Of a stretch of 64,000 bases of DNA, positions 1 to 8,157 are shown one piece after another; within the stretch, counting starts at the first letter, position 1, and each line of letters opens with the position of its first letter. Where the stretch lies: the NCBI RefSeq assembly GCF_000026365.1, contig NC_012995.1, positions 1,304,501 to 1,368,500 of the forward strand, given 5' to 3'. Source of the stretch: Zygosaccharomyces rouxii. Lineage: Eukaryota > Ascomycota > Saccharomycetes > Saccharomycetales > Saccharomycetaceae. The position numbers and the translations under genes were made by a program. The notes under the pieces are model-generated. The model did no database searches. It was not told the origin of the DNA and saw only the letters and a list, made by a program, of their open reading frames with translations.

Positions 1-1353
1 GGAAAGTAGTGCTTGGAAGTAGAGTTGAGAAGCTTGGGCCAGCAGTGGCGATGGATTGTGTTGTAGTAGTGTAGTTATCTGATGCGTTAATTGTATTATA
101 GTGGGGATATGTGGTGTGCTGTTTAGAAACTGACTGGCCACTTCATTGCATAACTGACTTATCGATAACACACTAACTGGTTGGTTATAGTTAGAAATAC
201 ACTGTCTCGATAGATATATCGCCAATCTTACATCTCCAGATATAACTGGCCTTGGTTCTTCATTTACTACGTTACCATAACTCATTCCCGAATTTGAATT
301 TGAACTCATATCCATAAAATTTGGAATGTGAGTGTCTTGAGGTGTAAGTACTGATGTACTGTTTAAATCTCTCGAAGCTAAAGATGCTGTTCTTTGTCTC
401 GCCAATGGAGAAGCAGCAGGTTGGATAGGCGGAGTTCCATATCTAGAAGTAGGCAATAATGAATCTTTACTATGGCTCCTTGATCTTGTACTTGGAACAG
501 CAAGATTTGACATCGCTGAAGACTTCCTACTGAAACTTACCGGTTCGGGAGCCAATGGAGGAGTAGGACTGCTCTCAACATCAAATTTTGGAGGTTCAGC
601 TGGTAATTTAGGTAAAGTAATTAAGGAAGTCAAATATTTGATCGACGAACAATCAGCATAGAATTCAAATAATCTGTTATGTTGAGAATCATATCTTGCC
701 AAAATTGCATCCAAGGCAGCAGTATCGCCCAATTGTTCATATAAAGCTCTTATCATTGATGTAATAAATTTATAAATACCATAGGATTCTCCAACTAATG
801 GAACCAGAGCACTGATACGACATTCACTTGCCCGACTGCGTCCAATACTTGCCATAACTAACATTTGGAACTTATCCAAGGAGTCTTGTAAATCCATTAA
901 ATCTAAAATAGTCTCATAACCTTCGTCAGGATTGCTAACATGCATCAAAGAAACATATTCCTTATATTCAAACGTACCACTTTGGAACCCTTTGTGGTGG
1001 GCATGGAAATCTAATTTCAATGTCAAATAGTGAACATATTCCCCAATAAGACTGCTATATCCACCGCTTCCCCTATGCATTCTGCCAATACTTCTCACCC
1101 ACTCCCTATTTCTTATCGCTTCTTTCAAAACACTAACATGGCCCTCTTGAATAACCTTGTGCAACAGGATTAAGCACTTAAACTCTTGGATATCATCCTG
1201 CATAGGGAAACCTTTCAACTGTATAAAGAACTCAGCGGCGCTATGATGGTCCCAGGTATACACAATACATGCTCGAACATGCTTTCTTTTAGGTGCAGTC
1301 TCTTCAATGGAACATGCTTTTCTAATACTTTTACTCAAATCTATGGATGGCAT
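1..1353 (-). CDS. SLA2: Sla2/End4-type endocytic adaptor, N-terminal part (truncated by window edge)
   Basis: The reading frame starts at the ATG at 1353 and stays open to the window edge (451 codons). Residues 1 to about 270 are a clear ANTH domain with the basic lipid-binding patch APKRKHVR near residue 20 and the strongly Sla2-like stretches around VRACIVYTWDH and KLDFHAHHKGF. In yeast, Sla2 links PtdIns(4,5)P2 membranes and clathrin to actin at endocytic sites. Its neighbour SUI1 is divergent, as in S. cerevisiae. Residues about 200-375 are a Ser/Thr/Pro-rich linker. The last ~75 residues (positions 1-240) do not show the Gln-rich coiled coil I would expect from Sla2, so the gene may be chimeric or diverged after the linker. 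The ANTH assignment is very secure; the completeness of the gene cannot be judged here. Confidence 0.88.
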   Translation of the reverse strand, partial: MPSIDLSKSIRKACSIEETAPKRKHVRACIVYTWDHHSAAEFFIQLKGFPMQDDIQEFKCLILLHKVIQEGHVSVLKEAIRNREWVRSIGRMHRGSGGYSSLIGEYVHYLTLKLDFHAHHKGFQSGTFEYKEYVSLMHVSNPDEGYETILDLMDLQDSLDKFQMLVMASIGRSRASECRISALVPLVGESYGIYKFITSMIRALYEQLGDTAALDAILARYDSQHNRLFEFYADCSSIKYLTSLITLPKLPAEPPKFDVESSPTPPLAPEPVSFSRKSSAMSNLAVPSTRSRSHSKDSLLPTSRYGTPPIQPAASPLARQRTASLASRDLNSTSVLTPQDTHIPNFMDMSSNSNSGMSYGNVVNEEPRPVISGDVRLAIYLSRQCISNYNQPVSVLSISQLCNEVASQFLNSTPHIPTIIQLTHQITTLLQHNPSPLLAQASQLYFQALLS

Positions 1354-1537
1354 CTTTTACTTTAAATTATACTAACTTTTCTTATCACTCCTATATTTCA
1401 ATCTCACTAGATCTTCTACTTTATTCCAAAAGCCCGACCGACCTTCTTAAAATTTAAGCTCCATAAATGAAAATTTTTACTTAAACTTAACTCATAACTA
1501 ACAAGAATTAAGCCAAGAGGAATAGACGAAAAAACTA

Positions 1538-1864
1538 ATGTCTATTGAAAACTTGAAGTCCTTCGACCCATTTGCTGAGAATGGTGATGACGAGACTACA
1601 ACTACAAACTACATTCACATAAGAATTCAACAAAGAAATGGTAGAAAAACTTTGACAACGGTCCAAGGTGTTCCAGAAGAATACGACTTAAAGAGAATCC
1701 TTAAGGTTTTAAAGAAAGATTTCGCCTGCAACGGTAACATCGTTAAGGATACTGAAATGGGTGAAATTATTCAATTACAAGGTGATCAAAGAGCCAAGGT
1801 TTGTGAATTTTTGACCACGCAACTCGGTATGCAAAAGAAGAATATTAAAATTCACGGTTTCTAA
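1538..1864 (+). CDS. SUI1: Translation initiation factor eIF1
   Basis: This is a complete 108-residue eIF1, the same length as in S. cerevisiae. It binds the 40S subunit near the P site, keeps the pre-initiation complex open for scanning and enforces AUG selection. The N-terminal segment IENLKSFDPFAENGDD and the SUI1 core (YIHIRIQQRNGRKTLTTVQG and the C-terminal KKNIKIHGF) match the family closely. The start is the only sensible ATG. It is divergent from SLA2 across 184 bp and lies 100 bp upstream of CWC25 on the same strand. eIF1 levels are known to be autoregulated through a poor start context in many eukaryotes. Here the context is A at -3, and I see no obvious uORF. Confidence 0.98.
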   Translation: MSIENLKSFDPFAENGDDETTTTNYIHIRIQQRNGRKTLTTVQGVPEEYDLKRILKVLKKDFACNGNIVKDTEMGEIIQLQGDQRAKVCEFLTTQLGMQKKNIKIHGF

Positions 1865-1964
1865 GTTCAACTTAAATTTATCGAGGCATCCTTCAAAACT
1901 AAACACATATATATAAATATATAATTTAACTATATATCTATACAAAGGCTGTGTAAAATTAATA

Positions 1965-2294
1965 ATGGGTAGTTCCAGAGATTTGAATTCACTCAAGTCG
2001 TGGAATCCGAAGTTATCAAAGAATAAGGCCTCTGTGAAACAGCTAGAACAGCAACTCATCGATAGAGAGAAACAACTCGAAAAGGAAGCCAAAAGAAGAG
2101 AAGTGGAAGACCTAGCATCCCTCAAGACAGATACGTTATCATGGATGTATGACACCCCCAAACAAGAACCACAAAAGCCTAAACAAACAACAAAACCATC
2201 AACAGACAAAGTGAAAAAACCAACACAAACCACAAAGACAAAACGCAAATTTGACTACAGCAAAGACGACCCTATGGCCAAACTTAAAAGATAA
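1965..2294 (+). CDS. CWC25: Splicing factor Cwc25, short form
   Basis: The 109-residue product begins with the Cwc25 signature (SLKSWNPKLSKNK, then a charged helix and a conserved SWMYD motif) and ends just after a DDPMAKLKR motif. Cwc25 joins the Prp2-activated spliceosome and is needed for the first transesterification. The S. cerevisiae protein is about 180 residues and continues past the equivalent of DDPMAK, so this copy lacks the basic C-terminal tail. The middle is Lys/Thr/Pro-rich and low in complexity. Its stop codon lies three bases from the stop of the convergent CRS1. In S. cerevisiae VPS75 sits between the two, and it is absent here. Identity is secure; a C-terminal sequencing error is possible but nothing suggests it. 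Confidence 0.9.
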   Translation: MGSSRDLNSLKSWNPKLSKNKASVKQLEQQLIDREKQLEKEAKRREVEDLASLKTDTLSWMYDTPKQEPQKPKQTTKPSTDKVKKPTQTTKTKRKFDYSKDDPMAKLKR

Positions 2295-2297
2295 CAT

Positions 2298-4538
2298 CTA
2301 TTTAGATTTATAAAGTTTCTCCTGATTTAACCACTGCTTCTTCAGACGTTTAGTCATACTCTTTGTAATCTCGTTACCATCCTTATCCTTCGTGGGTATA
2401 CCTTCTTGGTCCCACTCGCTATAGAGCGAAGGGTCTTTAAACATCTCCTGGGGTGGAATAGAAGCCTTTGCAGCTTTTTCTGCTTCCTCGGCAACAGCCT
2501 TTTCCTTTTTAGCTTTCTCCTTGGCTATCTTATCCGCTTTCCTCTTTTCACCTTCAGCTCTCTCTTCTAAAATAGCTTTCTTCTCGTCTGCAGTAACGAA
2601 TTTGACCAAAGCACCTTGACCGGCTCGATCGTCAACTGCAACATTTAATTCCAGCAGGTCATGGTCCCTCACACGATCGGTTAAACCAAGATATTCCTTC
2701 TTATCCGCATTATCGATGGCCATGCTTCTCACTTCATCTCTAAACTTCGATAAACACTTCACATAGGGCAATGCTAACTCTTCAACACTACCACCGCCAC
2801 GAGACTCTCCACTCTCCCAACCAAAACCGTCAGCACGAACAGGAACACCCACTATACCCAAAATCCTAGTCACAAACTTAACTACATCCACCAAAGGTTC
2901 GATTCTAACTTCAGTACCGGCTTTGCTAATGTAAATATTACTCTGGGATACTAATTCAGCCAAGGATTTCATCGCCGTTGGAGTAGACAAATTGTCACAG
3001 AATGCTTCATCCACTCTATCCTTGCTATCATCCAATCCTGCCAGCAATTCACGCTCAAGAGCGCCAAGCTTCTTGGATGCACCTGCACCAATATCGTGCT
3101 GTAATGCCCTAACATTAGTAAAGAAATTACCAAACAGAGATTCCATACCTCTGACTTCTTGCATCAAACTCTCTTTGAAATCCATCTGGTTGTTCCACTG
3201 GGTCAAACAAAATGCTAACCTCAGTTGTCTAGAACTATACATCTTCAACGATTCTTGCACGGTAATAAAATTCTTCAAAGATTTCGACATCTTTTGGCCC
3301 TCAATGTGTAAATGACCAGTGTGTAGGAAATAGTTTACCCATTGATAATTGTCAAAACAGGCTTCACTTTGAGCCATTTCGTTATCATGATGAGGGAATG
3401 CTAGATCAATACCACCACTGTGTATGTCAATGTTAGAGCCCAAGATGTCACTGGCCATCACGGAACATTCAATGTGCCATCCAGGCCTACCTTCACCCCA
3501 AGGAGATTCCCAACGAGGTTCACCATCCTTTGAAGCTTTCCAAAGAGCGAAGTCGCTAGATGACCTTTTACCGCTGGTGCTTCCTACCAGGGAACCTTCA
3601 CCTTCACTAACCAACTCCAAATCACCTTTGTTCCATGGTTGGTTCTTCGCATAGGCATGCTTTTCGTCCCTGTCAAACTTAGTAGTGTCGAAATACACAG
3701 AACCATCTTCAGTAGCATAGCCATAACCGTTATCCACAATTCTCTTAACAAATTCCACAATTTCAGGAACGTACTCAGACACTCTCGTAGTTACATCGGG
3801 GGCTAACACGTTCAACAAACGCATATCATCGTCGTATTTCTCTTCCCAAAAGGCTGACAATTTTCTAAACACCTCTCTATCGTTCACACTTGATCCAGAA
3901 ATACCGTCCAGATATGGCATCATCACATCTTTCACTTTTTCATAAAACTCATCACCTTCATAATTCTTACTTTCTAACGCACTTCTAACAGCATTAACAT
4001 GCATGGGGAACTTAGCGTTACTCAGCTTCTCTTTCTCTGCATCCTGGACAGCATACCATTTCTCAAATTCACCCAAACCTTCATGCTGATAGCTAGGTAA
4101 ATTCTTCTTTGTGTATTCCAAAGATGCCAATTTCACTTCTTCCAGAATTTCATCCCTACTCTTGGTCAACCTCAATTGTTCAAAAAGATAGTTCTGTCTA
4201 CCTCTCAAAATAATCTTATCATCAATATCAGTTACATTTTGTACAAATTTAACATCATAACCAAAATAATCTTGCAACAACCTTCTATTGATGTCAATTG
4301 AAACATAGTTTCTAGCATGACCCATGTGAGCAGCATCATAGACAGTAGGACCACATGAATACCAACTAACAGACTTACCACCAGAAATCGGTACAAAAAC
4401 TTCCTTGTTTCTAGTTAAACTGTTGTACAATTTCAACACACGTTTGCCCTTCCCATTTGGCTCAGGCTGCATCCATTTAGGCTGAGAAATCTTACCACTA
4501 GACATTATACTTCTTGGAATATTTCCAAAAAATTTCAT
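2298..4538 (-). CDS. CRS1: Cysteinyl-tRNA synthetase, probably cytosolic and mitochondrial
   Basis: Class I CysRS of 746 residues from the first in-frame ATG (4538). It charges tRNA-Cys. The zinc/active-site Cys lies in SWYSCGPTVYD (Cys62), the HIGH-type motif is HMGH (71-74), and KMSKS is at 416-420. The C-terminus carries a Lys/Glu/Ala-rich charged extension typical of the eukaryotic enzyme. The frame is open upstream to a TTG at 4550 but has no earlier ATG. The first ATG gives MKFFGNIPRSI, a plausible short matrix-targeting helix. A second ATG at 4505 gives MSSGKISQPKW, a plausible cytosolic start. One CRS1 gene serves both compartments in S. cerevisiae, and this arrangement would fit that. 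It converges on CWC25 with a 3-bp gap. Confidence 0.96.
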   Translation of the reverse strand: MKFFGNIPRSIMSSGKISQPKWMQPEPNGKGKRVLKLYNSLTRNKEVFVPISGGKSVSWYSCGPTVYDAAHMGHARNYVSIDINRRLLQDYFGYDVKFVQNVTDIDDKIILRGRQNYLFEQLRLTKSRDEILEEVKLASLEYTKKNLPSYQHEGLGEFEKWYAVQDAEKEKLSNAKFPMHVNAVRSALESKNYEGDEFYEKVKDVMMPYLDGISGSSVNDREVFRKLSAFWEEKYDDDMRLLNVLAPDVTTRVSEYVPEIVEFVKRIVDNGYGYATEDGSVYFDTTKFDRDEKHAYAKNQPWNKGDLELVSEGEGSLVGSTSGKRSSSDFALWKASKDGEPRWESPWGEGRPGWHIECSVMASDILGSNIDIHSGGIDLAFPHHDNEMAQSEACFDNYQWVNYFLHTGHLHIEGQKMSKSLKNFITVQESLKMYSSRQLRLAFCLTQWNNQMDFKESLMQEVRGMESLFGNFFTNVRALQHDIGAGASKKLGALERELLAGLDDSKDRVDEAFCDNLSTPTAMKSLAELVSQSNIYISKAGTEVRIEPLVDVVKFVTRILGIVGVPVRADGFGWESGESRGGGSVEELALPYVKCLSKFRDEVRSMAIDNADKKEYLGLTDRVRDHDLLELNVAVDDRAGQGALVKFVTADEKKAILEERAEGEKRKADKIAKEKAKKEKAVAEEAEKAAKASIPPQEMFKDPSLYSEWDQEGIPTKDKDGNEITKSMTKRLKKQWLNQEKLYKSK

Positions 4539-4546
4539 AAAATCAT
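4505..4546 (-). promoter_or_regulatory. CRS1 stacked starts: 3-codon uORF overlapping first ATG, second ATG 33 nt downstream
   Basis: An out-of-frame ATG at 4546 encodes only three codons, and its TGA (4537-4535) overlaps the first in-frame CRS1 ATG (4538) as ATGA. A second in-frame ATG follows at 4505. The geometry could divert scanning ribosomes past the presequence start. The positions are seen directly; the regulatory role is inferred. Confidence 0.5.
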
Positions 4547-5052
4547 CCAATCGATATAAAAACGATCAATCCTTCCAACCTTTGTTCCTTCTACTTTGGA
4601 AAACTTCACCAACTTCTTAAAATTTTTCATCCACAACTTCCACGCTCCATCACCCGCGTAACAAATCGCATCAAAAATTCACTGTAACCAAGACGACAAC
4701 ATCACAGTAGAACAAAAGGGTTTCCTAAGGAACAGACGTTTTCTACCCGCTTAAGCATAACCAACAATTCTTCATAACTTAAACCTCATCTCTTCAACGC
4801 TTTAGGAAATACTCGTAATCCATTTCATAAAAGAAAAAAAAAATTGGCCACAGAACTTTAAATGGAAAATTTCCATTTGGTGGATTTAACCTTCTCAACA
4901 TAATTCTTACACCTTTCGATGTAAATCACATAAAACTCCCTTAAACCTAAAGAACACCAACCTCATTGACGAATTCAAAGAATTCATAAGCACTAAGCAT
5001 ATTCTGCTTAACGTGTAAACAAAAAATAAAACCCAAAGGGCATTTCATCCCA
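4547..5052. promoter_or_regulatory. Divergent intergenic region CRS1 / YJR098C-like lipase
   Basis: About 500 bp between two divergently transcribed genes. It holds an A-rich tract near 4829-4842 and AT-rich DNA around 4850-4930, consistent with nucleosome-poor promoter DNA. I see no convincing Gcn4, Reb1 or TATA consensus and no RNA gene. An open frame on the minus strand (4947-5417) overlaps the lipase start and looks like a chance frame. Confidence 0.4.
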
Positions 5053-7134
5053 ATGCCTGCCAAGAGCCTATCTGGGATCACCGACCTTTCCAACTCAACC
5101 TCAGAATGTAGCAGATCCTCCACAAAATTGTCACAACCTCGTCTACTGTCACCCCTAGGAAATACTGACACTACTCGGCAATCAATCCCAGGTAGCAACA
5201 GTACATATAACGCTACAGGTTTGACACCATCGCCTACCAGCCAAATAAGTTCATTAGAGCAGAAATCACAAGAACAAAATCCTGAAAATGAAGACTCTTT
5301 CATCTCAGGTTCAGATTCCAACTTGGATTTAGCAATAGCACAAGCTCGAGATGAATCCAATTCCCCATCTGTACAACCACCTTCCCACAAGAAACTTACA
5401 CTTTCTATGCCTTTCAAAAGAAAGGTCTCACAGGGTTCTTCTCCAACATCTTTAGGTCCTTCACTACTGCCACGTCAATCCAAAGACGATATACAACGAG
5501 AAACCATCAAGAACAAACTGAAGAAAACGTCATCAATATCCACAATAGAAGAACAAATCTTATTCCAAGACGAGAAAGGCTCTGTCGATGTCAGAAAAAG
5601 GGCGCTTAAAAAAACCTTCGAATTAGAATCTCTGAAACATGCTCTTAACACCATTAAGGCATTACGACACAAGAGGACCGATGACGGCTACGATTACAAA
5701 AGAGTCCATTCTATTTGGGATGAACTGGAAGGTGATGTCCTAATCATGGGCGGCTATAGGGGTAGTATTCTAAGAGATACAAAGACTAATCGACGAGTGT
5801 GGATTCCACTTAAAGCAGGTTTAAACTTACGAAAAGTAGACTTGCGAATTGGACCGAATGATGAAGATGAAGTGGAAGCTATGAAACATATTTATCCGGA
5901 CGGTATTCTAAGTCATGTTGGCCCAGTGGATGTTTGCAAACGTCTGATCAAAAGGTTGAAATCTAATTCAAAGGTTAGATTAACCAATTTTGGTTACGAT
6001 TGGAGATTATCACTAGATATAAGTTCTGAACAGCTTTCTAATAAATTACAACAAATCTATGACTCTCAAGAAGTGAAAAGAGGTACTTACATCATAGCAC
6101 ACTCTATGGGCGGTTTGGTCGCACATAAGGCGCTACAAGACAAAACACACCTGATTAGAGGTATCATTTACGTTGGTTCACCAAGCAGATGTCCCAACAT
6201 CGTGGGGCCCTTTAAATACGGTGATGAAGTGCTCATGAATAAAACAATTCTCAGTAAAGAAACTAATTTTTTAATGAGAAGTAGCTTCGCTTTCCTTCCA
6301 GAAAATGGTAGATGCTTTCTACAAAGAGGTACAGGAAAGAAGTTCAACTTAGACTTTTTCGACCCGCAGGTTTGGGTTAAATTGGGACTATCACCGCTGG
6401 TGGATGAAGATCGAGTCCTAGATCCACACACTGTACCAAAAGTAGCCAAGAAACAGAGTCCCGAGGATGAGAAACGCATGGCCAAAACCGAAACAAAAAC
6501 TAAACTACCACAACCAGGTATATCTACTGAAGGGAACGATATTTTAGGTATACTAAACCCGATACCATTAATGAGATCAATATCGGGCCCATCTGACAAA
6601 GATCTTAGACATCAACCGCCACAAGATGGGCGAAGTTCTCTCAGACACTGGAATCCCTTCTCTCTATTTACAAAAATTTCTTCATCCTCTACTGATGCTG
6701 CGCAACTGACAGAACACAAGCGAGTACAGGATGATCAAAATGACATGCTATTTAAGACTTCTCACGAAGAATGTGTTCGCTATTTGGAAAGAACTTTAAA
6801 GCGCACAAAGGAATTTTTATCAAGCCTAGAGTATAGACCAGGAAAAGAATATCCACCATTGGTTATGCTTTACAGTAATCAAGTCCCCACCGTGCGCGGG
6901 GTCCACATACAAGGTCTAAAAGATGTTAAACTCGGCCGTTACGACGACTTTTCTTATGGCCCTGGTGACGGTGTAATATACCACAAATGGTTGCTACCAG
7001 AACAGAGAGGATTCCCCGTAGTAGCCAAAATCAATAGCGATTGTGGTCATGTGAGTTTGATGTCCGATTTAGACGCCATGGCAAAGGCATTCATCTCTCT
7101 TGTAGATAATGATAAAACAATTCAAACCGATTGA
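5053..7134 (+). CDS. Predicted alpha/beta-hydrolase lipase, homolog of S. cerevisiae YJR098C
   Basis: A 693-residue protein with a long Ser/Pro-rich N-terminal region (residues 1-170) and a hydrolase domain. The nucleophile elbow is AHSMGG with Ser351, and a likely catalytic His is in CGHVSLMSD (His666). The spacing resembles LCAT-type acyltransferase/lipase folds, and DGVIYHKW (near 640) could supply the acid. Substrate and location are unknown; no signal peptide or transmembrane segment is evident. The assignment to YJR098C rests on the overall pattern and on the neighbour: in S. cerevisiae YJR098C converges on JJJ3 (YJR097W) and the same convergent pair occurs here, 63 bp apart. A Ser/Pro-rich insertion (residues ~460-550) interrupts the hydrolase domain. 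The name is inferred from memory of synteny; the hydrolase call is firm. Confidence 0.8.
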   Translation: MPAKSLSGITDLSNSTSECSRSSTKLSQPRLLSPLGNTDTTRQSIPGSNSTYNATGLTPSPTSQISSLEQKSQEQNPENEDSFISGSDSNLDLAIAQARDESNSPSVQPPSHKKLTLSMPFKRKVSQGSSPTSLGPSLLPRQSKDDIQRETIKNKLKKTSSISTIEEQILFQDEKGSVDVRKRALKKTFELESLKHALNTIKALRHKRTDDGYDYKRVHSIWDELEGDVLIMGGYRGSILRDTKTNRRVWIPLKAGLNLRKVDLRIGPNDEDEVEAMKHIYPDGILSHVGPVDVCKRLIKRLKSNSKVRLTNFGYDWRLSLDISSEQLSNKLQQIYDSQEVKRGTYIIAHSMGGLVAHKALQDKTHLIRGIIYVGSPSRCPNIVGPFKYGDEVLMNKTILSKETNFLMRSSFAFLPENGRCFLQRGTGKKFNLDFFDPQVWVKLGLSPLVDEDRVLDPHTVPKVAKKQSPEDEKRMAKTETKTKLPQPGISTEGNDILGILNPIPLMRSISGPSDKDLRHQPPQDGRSSLRHWNPFSLFTKISSSSTDAAQLTEHKRVQDDQNDMLFKTSHEECVRYLERTLKRTKEFLSSLEYRPGKEYPPLVMLYSNQVPTVRGVHIQGLKDVKLGRYDDFSYGPGDGVIYHKWLLPEQRGFPVVAKINSDCGHVSLMSDLDAMAKAFISLVDNDKTIQTD

Positions 7135-7197
7135 AAACTATATTACAAGTCACCAACAGTAATTACGATAGATCCCTGTTAATATGTACAAACTTTC

Positions 7198-7686
7198 TCA
7201 CTCGTCTTCACCTTCATCTTCTGCTAATTCAAAATTAACCTTGAGCCACAGACTACAACATGAACATTGGCTCAGCACTTGAAATCCTCCATTGTTTGCC
7301 TCCTCTGCATGCTCCTCCAGAGTGTCTTCACTAAAACTGAATCCTTCTTCAGCTACACATCTTGGACAACTCATAGAATACCGTAACGTCTCCGGGTCAA
7401 AGTCAAACTCATCGAGAGAATATTCGTCTAATCCATCACCAGTACCCACATAACCAGAATTTTTCTGGCCTTCTACAACTTCATGATCGTATTCACGTCT
7501 CAATTTTTCATCGCTAAGTACTCTATAAGCCTCTTGAATCGCATTAACGCTCACATTTAGCGCCGGCTTGTTTTCGTCATTATTCTTGTCGGGATGTGCG
7601 TTTAAAAGACGATCTCTATAGGCTTGTTTGATCTCTATTAAACTTGCATCAAACTTAACTCTTAAAACTTCATAATGCGTAAGCAT
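7198..7686 (-). CDS. JJJ3: J-protein of diphthamide synthesis (Jjj3/Dph4)
   Basis: Starting at the first in-frame ATG (7686; the longer frame starts only at a TTG), the product is 162 residues, close to the 172 of S. cerevisiae. It has an N-terminal J domain with HPD at residues 31-33 and a C-terminal CSL-type zinc-binding domain with paired CPRC and CSCC motifs, ending in an acidic tail. Dph4/Jjj3 works with Hsp70 and delivers iron or electrons for the first step of diphthamide modification on eEF2. The convergent partner is the lipase, as in S. cerevisiae. The conserved GDGLDEYSLDEFDFD segment joins the two domains. Confidence 0.94.
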   Translation of the reverse strand: MLTHYEVLRVKFDASLIEIKQAYRDRLLNAHPDKNNDENKPALNVSVNAIQEAYRVLSDEKLRREYDHEVVEGQKNSGYVGTGDGLDEYSLDEFDFDPETLRYSMSCPRCVAEEGFSFSEDTLEEHAEEANNGGFQVLSQCSCCSLWLKVNFELAEDEGEDE

Positions 7687-7785
7687 TGATAGATACCATA
7701 GACCTTTAGAGACTTGCAATCTTGTTTAATGGATGTTGAATTCCTCTTCATCTCATCTCTTCACATCTCTTGAAATTTCATTGTG

Positions 7786-7792
7786 CGGGTAA
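7786..7792 (+). promoter_or_regulatory. Reb1-type binding motif
   Basis: CGGGTAA, an exact match to the Reb1 core, lies in the divergent JJJ3/RPA49 promoter. Reb1 normally makes a nucleosome-free region and insulates transcription. Occupancy is not known. Confidence 0.5.
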
Positions 7793-8104
7793 CCCTGCTA
7801 AATGCCTGAATTAACGTTTTGTTTTGAAATGATCTTTAAGTGGAAACTCTAGAAAAATAGTAAAATCGCTATTAAAATTTAAAAACCGAACAAAATCATC
7901 CCAATTACAGTCCTTTGCCGCCAACTTAAACGTTCCAATATTCTTGATAAATTTACGCCTCATATTTATAAATTCCTTCAAGATTCTTAGTTTCCCATTA
8001 TAGCACGTGAATATCACATGGTTGAAATTTTTGGCAATTCAATCTTTCAACATGATGAAAAAAAAAAAAAAAAAAATTCAACCTGAAAGATAACTCATCT
8101 CCAG

Positions 8105-8112
8105 CTCATCGC
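8105..8112 (-). promoter_or_regulatory. PAC element of RPA49 promoter
   Basis: On the minus strand the sequence reads GCGATGAGCTGGAGA, matching the PAC consensus at 13 of 15 positions, 46 bp upstream of the RPA49 ATG. PAC (bound by Dot6/Tod6) is the standard element of Pol I/III subunit and ribosome-biogenesis genes. The adjacent A19 tract at 8058-8076 fits such a promoter. Confidence 0.75.
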
Positions 8113-8157
8113 ATACATATTGTAGCAATCTAATCCAGTTAAGAGACCTTGTTCATC

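Larger units (their letters stand above)
7687..8157. promoter_or_regulatory. Divergent promoter JJJ3 / RPA49
   Basis: A 471-bp divergent intergenic region. It contains a Reb1-type site CGGGTAA (7786-7792), an A19 tract (8058-8076) and a PAC element next to RPA49. A 68-codon frame at 7811-8017 on the minus strand has no resemblance I recognise and is probably chance. Confidence 0.6.

Noticed and set aside
120..540. GTAAGT at 540 and TTCTAAC near 195 (minus strand) as an SLA2 intron that might explain the odd tail
   Set aside because: The frame is open throughout, both signals are weak, and the downstream exon gives no Sla2-like sequence; left only as a possibility.
1490..1537. AACTAAC and TAG upstream of SUI1 suggesting a 5' UTR intron
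   Set aside because: No GT-type 5' splice site is present between the SLA2 start and this motif.
4947..5417. 156-codon minus-strand frame overlapping the lipase start
   Set aside because: Antisense to a well-conserved gene with no family resemblance of its own.
7811..8017. 68-codon minus-strand frame in the JJJ3/RPA49 gap
   Set aside because: No recognisable family, located in a promoter with a Reb1 site; probably a chance frame.
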